Shown here: positions 6,984 through 14,430 of the stretch, piece after piece
Layout: each line of letters starts with the position of its first letter
Position numbering within the stretch: the stretch's first letter is position 1
Source of the DNA: Pontiellaceae bacterium
GTDB lineage: Bacteria; Verrucomicrobiota; Kiritimatiellia; Kiritimatiellales; Tichowtungiaceae
Assembly (NCBI GenBank): GCA_029934215.1
Contig: JAOZMR010000027.1
Span: forward strand, 1-16,887
Reading direction: 5' to 3'
Length of the DNA: 16,887 nucleotides
Notes under the pieces: generated by a model
The model's database searches: none
Told to the model about the DNA's origin: nothing
The model's input: the letters and a program-made list of their open reading frames with translations, nothing else
Translations under genes and position numbers: made by a program

Positions 6984-8064
6984 GTTTTCCCAAAATATCT
7001 TCCGCTATGGCCTTTGCGATGTTGTCATAGTCGGGGTAAATGGTGGCGCGATCTATTCCGAGTATCTCCAACTTTTCCCTCAACTCCGCCTTTATACATT
7101 TACTAATGACAATCTTTTCCTTCAAAAATAAAGACGCCTGCAAGAGGTCTTCCATTGCACAATAGTCCATATGTAAAGTGAACTCTGCCTTTTGCGATTT
7201 CATACGCAAATTGGTGTTCGGAGCATGAATTGCGATTACTTTTTGCTCTTCATTTTGCTCAAAATACTCTCTCTCACACTCCGCAGGAAACGGTTGTTTA
7301 TAATAGCGATTCAGCTGACTCGGGTCTAAAACCCAAATGCATGCATCATCGGTTTCTTGATCATCTTTTTCCAACGCAAAATATAGAGCTATTAGAGGGG
7401 ATCTTGTCCAATCCAGCAAGCGAGTGGGTAGTCCGTGGTGTTGCATCTGAAAATAACTGGCCGCTCGTTCCATTGGATACGAGGCGGAGTCCAGAAATGC
7501 TGTCTGATTTTCAAACTCCATCCTTAATTTTTTCTCCAACGAAATTTCTGGACTTCCCTCTCTCGCAATGGATGACTTTAGCTTCCAGTCAGACTCACGC
7601 CGATGCCCTCTGTACCAGTATTTCCCTTTAAGTGCCGCGAGTTTTAGAATCAACTTATCGGCATCCGTATAACACTCAGTTGGAATGCAATCGCTCGTCT
7701 CATGCTCGCGATTCAATGCTGCCGAAACTTCATAGTCAGTAACATACCACTCAGATTCATCATCAGGACGCACGACCAATCCTGTTACTTTTACGTCAAT
7801 TTGGTCATGAGAACTGTAGGGGACATCCTCTCTTTGAGGTTCTGTGTGCGGCATGTATACGGCAGCGACAAACGAATAACTATCAGAACCCTCCGGCTTC
7901 AGAGAAATGTCGTCACAGCACTGTTCTGCGAAGATAGAGTTTGTATCGGCAATGCATGAAGCAACCTCTTCTTCTCCATCGAAACATTGGCTGGTTAGCC
8001 ATTCGAAGACTGCGGAATAAACCTCAGCTTCCGGGTCGTAGTGCGGATAAAGTGAATCGCTCAT
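6967..8064 (-). CDS. FRG-domain protein
   Basis: A 365-aa protein. The FRG domain spans about 145-350: KYWYRGHRRESDW (149-160, with YRG in place of FRG), QHHGLPTRLLDWTRSPLI (208-225), QKAEFTLH (291-298) and LGIDRATIYPDYDNIA (335-350). FRG domains are found in phage-defence and toxin contexts, and their biochemical activity is not well established. The first ~120 residues form a separate acidic, beta-rich module (SYSFVAAVYMP, QIDVKVTGLVV, EWYVTDYEVSAAL) that I do not recognise; it could sense or recruit. The start ATG 8064 is preferred over in-frame codons further upstream because GGAGGAG lies 5 nt before it and it makes a 4-nt ATGA overlap with hsdS. It overlaps the GHKL gene by one base. It looks less GC-rich than hsdM, consistent with acquisition by transfer. 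Confidence 0.85.
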   Translation of the reverse strand: MSDSLYPHYDPEAEVYSAVFEWLTSQCFDGEEEVASCIADTNSIFAEQCCDDISLKPEGSDSYSFVAAVYMPHTEPQREDVPYSSHDQIDVKVTGLVVRPDDESEWYVTDYEVSAALNREHETSDCIPTECYTDADKLILKLAALKGKYWYRGHRRESDWKLKSSIAREGSPEISLEKKLRMEFENQTAFLDSASYPMERAASYFQMQHHGLPTRLLDWTRSPLIALYFALEKDDQETDDACIWVLDPSQLNRYYKQPFPAECEREYFEQNEEQKVIAIHAPNTNLRMKSQKAEFTLHMDYCAMEDLLQASLFLKEKIVISKCIKAELREKLEILGIDRATIYPDYDNIAKAIAEDILGKQKETN

Positions 8065-8076
8065 GCCAACTCCTCC
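8061..8076 (-). promoter_or_regulatory. ATGA coupling site and RBS between hsdS and FRG gene
   Basis: The start of the FRG gene (8064-8062) and the stop of hsdS (8063-8061) overlap as ATGA. GGAGGAG at 8076-8070 lies inside the last hsdS codons (VEEL), so the last residues of this HsdS also encode the ribosome binding site of the next gene. Confidence 0.88.
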
Positions 8077-9263
8077 ACGTTCACTCGCCACTCGCCCGTC
8101 AGCAGTTTTTGCATAAGGCCGCGCTTTTGCTGCTTCTGCTTTTCCGCCAGCTTTTTGAGCAGTTCGATTTCCCGCTGCGCCAGGTTCAATGTCTCTGCGA
8201 TTTCTTTTTGTTCGGACAAATCAGGAATCGGGAACGGTATGCTTCCAAGGGCTGGAAAACTGACGGTTTCTCGAACACTCCCTTGTGCACTTTTCTTGAT
8301 TCGTTGCTTTGCCTCATGAGAGGAAAGCCAGTGGAGAAAAAAGTCGGAGTTCACCTCTGATTCATCAATGCTAAAAACAGCATACATCGGACTCAATACG
8401 CCTTCATTCCAACCATCAAGTCGAGCAATAGAACCAACATTAATTCGTGATGGGTTGTATGCGAACTGGCCGCGAGAAACGATCTTGTAATTGCTCAAGT
8501 TACTACTGGCCACACTTCGTGCAAATTGATTTTCGGGAAGAACAAATCCGCTATGATTAGTTACGCTCAACACACGGGCGATTTTCTGACCCTTATTCCG
8601 AACAGACACTTCTGTTGTAAAATCCCGAACGTTGCCTCTATCAAAATTGGGATTGCAGACCAGATTGCTAACTAACCATTTGAACCGTTTTTCTTTGGCT
8701 TTGATGAGGCGTTCGGTTGTTGAAATCGCCCGATCCCACTCAGACAACACCCCCGCTATCGCCTTCTGTTCTGAAAGCGGGGGGAGCTCAAGCGGGAATC
8801 GATTGATCGTTTTTAGGCTTAGACCAGATTTTGCACCGGAATCATTGAGTCGATTTAACAGGTTTCTTTGAGGCTGATTGGCCAAATCGTAGGCGAGATA
8901 CTTTGGATGCACGGAGAGATCTTCAACCCGAATCAGCGCCACATGCTGATTAACATATGCTTCGCCCAAATCTGTTTCAACAAACCCTATCTTTCCCAAC
9001 TCTGCCGTAATAGAAACCAAAATATCGCCAACCTGAACTCGGGTTCTCTTCCCTTCGGATGACCCTTTTGGAAGTTGGACATACTTGTTGTTATGAAGAA
9101 GTAACCCAATGCCGTTTTTAGGCAAATTTGTCATTCGGAGAAACAAGGCTCCTTCATCCGAATAAAAAGAGGCCCACCCACGAGAGCCGCTTGTAATATT
9201 TGGAGCAACCTCCCCCAGCGTGGTTTTTTTGAATCCCAATCTTTTTTCGTTTTTTTGCATCAT
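8061..9263 (-). CDS. hsdS: Type I RM specificity subunit HsdS
   Basis: A 400-aa full-length specificity subunit that directs HsdM (and HsdR if present) to a split recognition site. It has two target-recognition domains (about 8-155 and 205-345). Each is followed by a conserved helix region: LSEQKAIAGVLSEWDRAIS (about 162-180) and LSEQKEIAETLNLAQREIEL (about 348-367). The C-terminal coiled coil carries QKRGLMQKLLTGEWRV. The protein ends NVEELA, whereas the duplicated 3' end at 4714 ends RD; the NVEELA tail is the part that overlaps the FRG gene. Either ATG 9263 or ATG 9260 may be used (AGCAGG lies just before them). Upstream is a 461-bp repeat-filled gap, so this gene probably heads its own transcript. 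The TRD sequences do not let me name the recognised DNA. Confidence 0.92.
   Translation of the reverse strand: MMQKNEKRLGFKKTTLGEVAPNITSGSRGWASFYSDEGALFLRMTNLPKNGIGLLLHNNKYVQLPKGSSEGKRTRVQVGDILVSITAELGKIGFVETDLGEAYVNQHVALIRVEDLSVHPKYLAYDLANQPQRNLLNRLNDSGAKSGLSLKTINRFPLELPPLSEQKAIAGVLSEWDRAISTTERLIKAKEKRFKWLVSNLVCNPNFDRGNVRDFTTEVSVRNKGQKIARVLSVTNHSGFVLPENQFARSVASSNLSNYKIVSRGQFAYNPSRINVGSIARLDGWNEGVLSPMYAVFSIDESEVNSDFFLHWLSSHEAKQRIKKSAQGSVRETVSFPALGSIPFPIPDLSEQKEIAETLNLAQREIELLKKLAEKQKQQKRGLMQKLLTGEWRVNVEELA
8081..8188. repeat. Direct repeat of hsdS 3' end, copy inside hsdS
   Basis: This is the partner of 4722-4829. It covers the conserved C-terminal coiled coil and the GEWRV end of HsdS. Similarity ends just before the last codons of this hsdS, where the cassette with the FRG gene begins. 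Confidence 0.88.
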
Positions 9264-9400
9264 TAAACCTGCTTCATTTTAAACTGAGTTTCCATCCGGC
9301 TTCGGCGCGACAAGAGGGTTGGAAGTTTTGCGCGTTCTGCGCTTTTTTGCGGCCAATCTGTTTCCAATGCTTGGAAGAAAAGTTTCCAATGTCTGGAAAG

Positions 9401-9417
9401 GCAGGCGGGACGCCTGC
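9401..9417. repeat. Hairpin GCAGGCG-GGA-CGCCTGC
   Basis: A 7-bp perfect GC-rich stem with a 3-nt loop inside the repeat array. It has no T-run on either side, so it is not a typical intrinsic terminator. Confidence 0.7.
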
Positions 9418-9624
9418 GGTACGATTTCCAAAGGTTGGAATTTTGCGTTCTGCGCTTTTTTGCGGCCAATTTGTTTCCAAAGGTTGGAAGAAATCGTTCC
9501 AAGGGTTGGAACTTTGCGTTCTCTGCGATCTTTCGTGGCAAATATTTTTCCAATGTCTGGAACTTTTTCGTGGTTCGAAATCTTCCAATGGTTGGAATGG
9601 TCGACGAGCACCCTGCCTCGGGCC

Positions 9625-9642
9625 AGCGGCAGAGATGCCGCT
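9625..9642. repeat. Hairpin AGCGGCA-GAGA-TGCCGCT
   Basis: A 7-bp perfect stem closed by a GNRA-type loop (GAGA) on the plus strand, at the edge of the repeat array. It could act in RNA, or be one more dispersed palindrome. Confidence 0.65.
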
Positions 9643-9724
9643 TCCACTCTGTTTTTCCAACGCGTAGAAGTTGCTCGGGGTTCCTCGGCTGTTTCCTCTA
9701 GCGCAGCGGGTGGTAAAAAAATCC

Positions 9725-11923
9725 TCATTCCCCACCCCCCAGAAGCTGCCGACCTTTTTCGGTGAGGCGGTATTTCTGCAACCTACTGCGCGGCTTATTT
9801 TGGATTGTATATTCAATCCAGTCTTCAGCCATTGCTGGCTGAATGTAGATTTCACGCATTCGGCGACGATCTTTCAATTTGAACGCACGAAGAATCTCCG
9901 CATTGCTCAATGCCCCAGCCTGATGAATCAGTTGCAACAATTTGAAAACACGTTTCCCAACTGGTGGCGTGACTGGCGGCTCAACTGGTGGCTCGACTGG
10001 TGGCGTGACTGGTGACTCGACTGGTGGCGCACCTTGAAACTGCCGACCTTTGTCCGTGAGGCGGTATTTTTGCAGTCGGCTACTTGGCTTATCCGGGATG
10101 GTGTATTCGATCCAGTCTTCAGCCATTGCTGGCTGAATGTAGATTTCACGCATTCGGCGACGATCTTTCAATTTGAACGCACGAAGAATCTCAGCATTGC
10201 TCAATGCCCCAGCCTGTTGGATCAGTTGCAACAATTTGAAAATACGTTTCTCAACTGGTGGCGTGACTGGTGGCTCAACTGGCGGCATGACTGGTGGCGT
10301 GACCAGTGGCTCGACTGGTGGCGCAACTGGTGGTTCGACTGGTGACTCGACTGGTGGCGCACCTTGAAACTGCCGACCTTTGTCAGTGAGGCGGTATTTT
10401 TGCAGTCGGCTACTTGGCTTATCCGGGATGGTGTATTCGATCAGTTCGTATTCTCTCAAAACCGGAAGAGCTTTTCGCAGGTTGCCGCTTAATGTCTTGT
10501 GCCCAAGTGCCACAGCAATCCGCCCGGAGGAAAGCGGAGCTTTCATGCAAGCCTCAAGAATGTCCAAAACGACTTGTGTCTTAACTTGTGCTCCAACTTG
10601 TGCCTCGACTTGTGCCTTAACTTGTGCTCCGACTTGGGCCCCTTGGACCTCAACTTGGGCCTCTTGGGCCTCGACTTTGGCCCCGACTTGGTCTCGACTT
10701 AGTCCCGACTTGGTCCCTGCTTCGCCTGTTACTTCACTCGTTACTTCATCTGTCAGCGGAATGGTCAGCTCGAACCCGTGCCGGGTTTCGTTGAAGATCG
10801 GCGTTGCGCCGTTGGCGTAGAACGGCAGGTATTTGTTGATGTTGGTGACGCCAGAGCCAAGCTGGTCGAAGCGACCAAGCTGGATCATGAATTTACAAAG
10901 CGTCGGGTTTTTGGAGAACGGACGTAGATTCTTCGGAGTAATTTCTCCGAAGTGATGCAGCGTGCAGGGATTGTCGAGAACGACTTTGTCGCGATAGATC
11001 ATCAGTCGAGCCGGAGCACCGCCGGTATATTCACGATGCGAGATAATGTTGGAAATGGCTTCCCTGAAGATTTTATCGCGCAGGCTGACGCGGTTTGCTT
11101 TTTCGTCCTGATAAAACGGATCATTCAGGTGCTTTTCGACAAACTCCATCATCTGGTCATAGGCATCCATCAGATTGGTATAGATCATCACCCGGTCGTC
11201 ATAGCGATCCACATTGTCGCGGCGGAGCAGGCAGTCAAATTTATAGGCCGGCGCGGCCTGCTGGATGGCGAGGTCGGTGCCGAACATCAGCACGGCCGCC
11301 AGCGTAAGACATTCTTTTCCTGTTTCTTGATCCTCCGCATAAAACCCGCCAATCCGAAGCATCTCCTCATTATCGAGGTCGGCCCACGGATGTTTGGAGT
11401 TGTAGGAACGCATCAGACGGCGCGCACGGTCGAACAGCTCAGGACGCAACTGCTCCTTGGTGACAAACGGAAGGGTTCGCTGCTCGGTAAAGAGGCTCAA
11501 TTTGCGGTTAATCAGGCCAGCAAGTTGATGCGTTCCATGTACGCGGTAGTCGCCATCTTCGCTTCGCAGAAAAATATTCCCGCCGGTTTTGTGCATTTGA
11601 GAGCTAAGCGGAACTTGCACGGCAATGATGGTTTTGCCCTCCAGTTCAAACTGGTGAGGAAACAGCAGATATGGGAGATCGAGCTTTTGAGGGTTGTTCG
11701 ACAGATTCGCCAAATCAATTTTCATCTGAGCGGCGGCATCGGGATCGACACCAGTCACAGTTCCATCATCGGCAACGCCCAGCAGAATGGTTCCGCCATC
11801 GGTATTAAGAAAGGCGCAAACCGTTTCAAATAGATTGCGCGGCAACTGACTGCCCGCCTCTTTAAACTCGCGGTGCAGCCCTTCCCCCTCCGCAATATCT
11901 TCTTGGATTTGTTTCAAATTCAT
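9725..11923 (-). CDS. AlbA_2 / HATPase_c_4 regulator with three winged helices
   Basis: A 732-aa protein. It has an AlbA_2 domain (about 15-130: HREFKEAG, GGTILLGVADDGTVTGVD) and an ATPase-like domain (about 240-385: FREAISNIISHREY, QLGSGVTNI). The C-terminus is unusual. A linker of A-Q-V units (about 411-451) leads to winged helix 1 (452-517), a P-P-V linker (523-557), winged helix 2 (559-627), a second P-P-V linker (633-655) and winged helix 3 (657-725). Helices 2 and 3 are almost identical (ALSNAEILRAFKLKDRRRMR in both), and all three end in near-identical DKPSSRLQKYRLT blocks, so the tail grew by internal duplication. The start is ATG 11923, with GGAG 5 nt upstream. It lies 24 bp behind dinD in the hsdM transcript. 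A DNA-binding regulator of the locus is plausible; the usual 'RecG helicase' label would be wrong. Confidence 0.87.
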   Translation of the reverse strand: MNLKQIQEDIAEGEGLHREFKEAGSQLPRNLFETVCAFLNTDGGTILLGVADDGTVTGVDPDAAAQMKIDLANLSNNPQKLDLPYLLFPHQFELEGKTIIAVQVPLSSQMHKTGGNIFLRSEDGDYRVHGTHQLAGLINRKLSLFTEQRTLPFVTKEQLRPELFDRARRLMRSYNSKHPWADLDNEEMLRIGGFYAEDQETGKECLTLAAVLMFGTDLAIQQAAPAYKFDCLLRRDNVDRYDDRVMIYTNLMDAYDQMMEFVEKHLNDPFYQDEKANRVSLRDKIFREAISNIISHREYTGGAPARLMIYRDKVVLDNPCTLHHFGEITPKNLRPFSKNPTLCKFMIQLGRFDQLGSGVTNINKYLPFYANGATPIFNETRHGFELTIPLTDEVTSEVTGEAGTKSGLSRDQVGAKVEAQEAQVEVQGAQVGAQVKAQVEAQVGAQVKTQVVLDILEACMKAPLSSGRIAVALGHKTLSGNLRKALPVLREYELIEYTIPDKPSSRLQKYRLTDKGRQFQGAPPVESPVEPPVAPPVEPLVTPPVMPPVEPPVTPPVEKRIFKLLQLIQQAGALSNAEILRAFKLKDRRRMREIYIQPAMAEDWIEYTIPDKPSSRLQKYRLTDKGRQFQGAPPVESPVTPPVEPPVEPPVTPPVGKRVFKLLQLIHQAGALSNAEILRAFKLKDRRRMREIYIQPAMAEDWIEYTIQNKPRSRLQKYRLTEKGRQLLGGGE
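9751..10440. repeat. Tandem duplication encoding the winged-helix/PPV module
   Basis: The block starting CCGACCTTT and containing TGAGGCGGTATTT occurs at about 9751, 10041 and 10375. The first two copies carry a complete winged-helix segment and a variable run of 12-bp CTGGTGGCGTGA-like units (P-P-V). The third keeps only the first ~65 bp before switching to a different winged helix. Long stretches of the copies are identical, so the duplication is recent. Confidence 0.9.
10567..10705. repeat. Tandem ACTTGTGCC repeats encoding the A-Q-V linker
   Basis: Imperfect 9-12 bp units (ACTTGTGCCTCG, ACTTGTGCTCC, ACTTGGGCC) encode A-Q-V triplets between the ATPase and winged helix 1. Copy number could change by slippage. 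Confidence 0.8.
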
Positions 11924-11947
11924 AATTTCTCCAATCACCGATTGTCG

Positions 11948-12802
11948 CTACTCTTCAGCCCCACTCTGGAGCTTTTTCTGGTTTTCACGTTCTAATTTTT
12001 TCACACTGGTGTCTGGTGTGGGTAAATCTTCAGGCATGGTGCCTCCCAGCTCCTCGATCGTTTTTCGTACCTTTTTTCCAACTTCAAAATGCGTTTGATT
12101 GGCATTTGTTTTTCCTTGGACTTCATCGCGCCGCAGTTTTTCCTCTGCCTGCGTGGCGCGAAACAAATTGGCAGCTAGCTCGGTGCTACCCATGTGGTCT
12201 AGAATCTTGTGACTTTTCTTGAGCCCTTTGTGCGCGTGAATCCCCTTGGCATCCAGTCCGCCGTAAAGCCCCTTGTAGCCGTGGTTCTGAAAAACAGCAA
12301 AGTCTATCCCGCTTTCCACCCCAGCACACTGCGCCGCCTCTGCAAGTTGCGCATTGTGCTCTTTCAGCTCATTACGCAAAAACAGTCGTTTTTCATCCTC
12401 CTTGAGTTGCTGAAAGGCTTGATCCTCGACCAGCTCTTGTCGCCGAGTTTGGATGGCAAAATAGGTCTGCCCGTTGGCAATGACCGGTTTGCTTGGATCG
12501 CCGTTTTGGACAATCAGATAACAGGCGTAGCGGGAAAACGCGTATGATGGCATTTTCCGTTCTGCTCCCGACCCGATTGAAACCATCTCGTGCATCTCCA
12601 CGAAATGGTCTGAAATCTGTTGTCCACTATTCTCACAAGCTTCTTTTGCCTTTTCTATAACTGGCTGAAAGTTTCGATACTCTGCATATTCTAAAACTTT
12701 CCCCAACTGCCGCGCCCACCAAAACTCTTGATCAAGCTGGTTACCCTGCCTTATTTGCTCAAATGTCTGGTGGTGCTTTTTTTCTATTTCGTTTTTTGCC
12801 AT
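11948..12802 (-). CDS. dinD: DNA damage-inducible protein D
   Basis: A 284-aa protein matching the DinD family. The BRO-N-like N-terminal part (FWWARQLGKVLEYAEYRNFQ, MPSYAFSRYACYLIVQNGDP, YFAIQTRRQEL) is followed by the conserved C-terminal domain (DFAVFQNHGYKGLYGG, LDHMGSTELAANLFRATQAE). In E. coli, DinD is induced by DNA damage and its product acts on RecA filaments. Copies embedded between hsdM and hsdS are common, and there its role is unclear; it may damp the SOS response to self-restriction. ATG 12802 is supported by AAGGAG 8 nt upstream. It sits between hsdM and the triple winged-helix gene in the same direction. I did not find a LexA box immediately upstream; that gap holds a dispersed repeat. 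Confidence 0.92.
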   Translation of the reverse strand: MAKNEIEKKHHQTFEQIRQGNQLDQEFWWARQLGKVLEYAEYRNFQPVIEKAKEACENSGQQISDHFVEMHEMVSIGSGAERKMPSYAFSRYACYLIVQNGDPSKPVIANGQTYFAIQTRRQELVEDQAFQQLKEDEKRLFLRNELKEHNAQLAEAAQCAGVESGIDFAVFQNHGYKGLYGGLDAKGIHAHKGLKKSHKILDHMGSTELAANLFRATQAEEKLRRDEVQGKTNANQTHFEVGKKVRKTIEELGGTMPEDLPTPDTSVKKLERENQKKLQSGAEE

Positions 12803-12814
12803 AACAACATCTCC

Positions 12815-12846
12815 TTTTGCGTTCTCTGCGCTCTTTCGCGGCTAAA
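12815..12846. repeat. Dispersed repeat between hsdM and dinD
   Basis: TTTGCGTTCTCTGCG followed by CTCTTTCGCGGCTAAA matches the units inside the array at 9264-9724 (for example 9513-9541). It occupies most of the 56-bp gap. Confidence 0.7.
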
Positions 12847-12858
12847 TACTCCCTGCGG

Positions 12859-14418
12859 TTAACCTCTCTGTATCGCCCGCAGCTTTTCAGCCATCTGCCC
12901 CCGCACATCGACCAGCTCTGTTTCGAGGTCGTCGATCTCTTTTTGCACGGCATCAATATCGATTTCGGCCTCTTCCTCAAACGTATCGACGTAGCGCGGA
13001 ATGTTGAGGTTGAAGTCGTTTTCTTTGATCTCTTCAAACGGAGCGGAATAGGAATATTTTTCTTCCACCTTGCGCTCGCGATAGGTGGTGAGGATTTTTT
13101 CGATATGCCCCTCGCTCAGCGCATTCTGGTTTTTGCCGGGGACAAAGTCGCGGCTGGCATCAATAAAGAGCACCTCTTTGCGGGGTTCATTTTTACCGTT
13201 CTTTTCGCGGGAACGGTCGAACACCAGTACCGCCACCGGAATGGAGGTGGTTTGGAACAGGTTGCCCGGCAGACCAATGACGGCATCGAGCTGGTTTTCT
13301 TCGATCAGCGCCTGACGAATCCGGCCCTCTGCCGCGCCACGGAACAGCACCCCGTGCGGAACCACGACGGCGACGCGCCCTTCCCGTTCCAACGATGATT
13401 CAATCATGTGGCTAATAAAGGCGTAGTCGCCTTTGCTCTTCGGCGGCACGCCGCGCCAGAAACGGTTGTAGCGATCGCTGTCAGCCTCTTCCGCGCCCCA
13501 TTTATCAAGAGAGAACGGAGGGTTGGCGACGACGACGTTGAACTTCATAAGCCGGTCGTTTTCGACCAGTGCGGGCGACGTGAGCGTGTTGCACCATTCG
13601 ATGCGTGCGCTGTCGAAGCTGTGCAGGAACATGTTCATACGCGCCAACGCCCAAGTCGCGCCGTTCACTTCCATACCGAACAGCGCAAAGTTGCGGTCGC
13701 CCACTTCGCGCGCCGCCTCAATCAACAACGTGGCAGATCCGCACGCCGGGTCGCAGATCCGGTCGCCCGGTTTCGGGTCGGCCAGTTTGGCGACGAGTTG
13801 CGAAACCTGAAACGGGGTATAGAATTCTCCTGCCTTTTTGCCGGCATCCGTGGCAAAACGTTCAATGAGGTAAATATAGGTTTTTCCGATGATGTCCTCA
13901 TCAACTCGGCTGGGGCTGAGATCAAGCTGTGGCTTGGTAAAATCTTCCAGCAACGTTTTCAAGCGCCGATTACGATCCTTGGTTCTCCCCATATTGGCTT
14001 CGCTGTTGAAGTCGATATTGCGGAACACCCCTTCGAGCTTGGCTTTATTCGCCTCTTCAATGGCGTCGAGCACGACATTGATCAGTTCGCCGATGTTGGC
14101 GGCATTGCGCCGTTCATACAGGCTGTAGTAGTCCGCGAGAAAAGAATCCTCCACCTTGCCGGTCTCGTGATCCTTAAGTTCCGCAACCGGAAGAACAAAC
14201 CGCTCGCGCTCCAGCTTGCGGCGAATGCGCGTGTCATCATTTCCGTACTGCTTCTGATAGGTTGCGTAGTGATCTTTCCAAACATCGGAAATATATTTCA
14301 GAAAAAGCATCACCAGAATGTAATCCTTATACTGCGCCGGATCGACCGCTCCACGAAAGGTGTCGCACGCCGCCCAAGCGGCATTGTTAATCTCTTTTTG
14401 CTCAATTTTTGAACTCAT
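12859..14418 (-). CDS. hsdM: Type I RM DNA methyltransferase subunit HsdM
   Basis: A 519-aa N6-adenine methyltransferase that modifies the site chosen by HsdS, using S-adenosylmethionine. It has an N-terminal helical HsdM_N domain (about 10-135), the motif X region AGEFYTPFQV (196-205), the SAM-binding motif I DPACGSAT (223-230), and the catalytic motif IV NPPF (299-302). The C-terminal coiled coil (DIDAVQKEIDDLETELVDVR) contacts HsdS in known complexes. Length and motifs are normal, so the enzyme looks active. The start at 14418 has AAGGAG 8 nt upstream. It lies 12 bp after the half-size S gene and before dinD, in one transcript. Confidence 0.96.
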   Translation of the reverse strand: MSSKIEQKEINNAAWAACDTFRGAVDPAQYKDYILVMLFLKYISDVWKDHYATYQKQYGNDDTRIRRKLERERFVLPVAELKDHETGKVEDSFLADYYSLYERRNAANIGELINVVLDAIEEANKAKLEGVFRNIDFNSEANMGRTKDRNRRLKTLLEDFTKPQLDLSPSRVDEDIIGKTYIYLIERFATDAGKKAGEFYTPFQVSQLVAKLADPKPGDRICDPACGSATLLIEAAREVGDRNFALFGMEVNGATWALARMNMFLHSFDSARIEWCNTLTSPALVENDRLMKFNVVVANPPFSLDKWGAEEADSDRYNRFWRGVPPKSKGDYAFISHMIESSLEREGRVAVVVPHGVLFRGAAEGRIRQALIEENQLDAVIGLPGNLFQTTSIPVAVLVFDRSREKNGKNEPRKEVLFIDASRDFVPGKNQNALSEGHIEKILTTYRERKVEEKYSYSAPFEEIKENDFNLNIPRYVDTFEEEAEIDIDAVQKEIDDLETELVDVRGQMAEKLRAIQRG

Positions 14419-14430
14419 ACCTTTTTCTCC

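Larger units (their letters stand above)
9264..9724. repeat. Non-coding array of palindromic repeats
   Basis: No credible gene lies in these 461 bp, although several frames are open because of the repeats. Seven 15-bp palindromes of consensus TTCCAA-N3-TTGGAA occur at 9362, 9384, 9426, 9475, 9497, 9548 and 9583, with middles TGC, TGT, AGG or GGG; the forms with TGTC keep only CTGGAA on the right. A degenerate one is at 9656. They alternate with three copies of a TTTGCG-TTCTGCG-C-T(n)GCGGCCAA unit (about 9326-9357, 9442-9473, 9513-9541). Two stronger hairpins are interspersed: GCAGGCG/CGCCTGC (9401-9417) and AGCGGCA-GAGA-TGCCGCT (9625-9642). The array separates the AlbA_2 gene from hsdS. Confidence 0.85.

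Noticed and set aside
9362..9597. Palindromic repeats considered as a CRISPR array
   Set aside because: The units are 15 bp and spacing is irregular (about 13-50 bp). The intervening DNA is itself repeated, and there are no cas genes. This is not a CRISPR.
9274..9855. Long open frames on both strands over the repeat array
   Set aside because: They are kept open by repeated palindromes and give low-complexity peptides. They overlap each other and the real AlbA_2 gene, and none has a convincing RBS or family resemblance.
10952..11833. 293-aa plus-strand open frame opposite the AlbA_2 gene
   Set aside because: Antisense shadow. The minus frame has recognisable AlbA_2 and ATPase motifs, and the plus frame resembles nothing.
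9725..11923. Annotation of the AlbA_2 proteins as RecG DNA helicases
   Set aside because: There are no Walker A/B or helicase motifs. The similarity is only to the AlbA_2/HATPase_c_4 group that carries this historic label.
13408..14412. 334-aa plus-strand open frame opposite hsdM
   Set aside because: It is the antisense shadow of a clear hsdM with all motifs. High GC at third positions keeps the opposite frame open.
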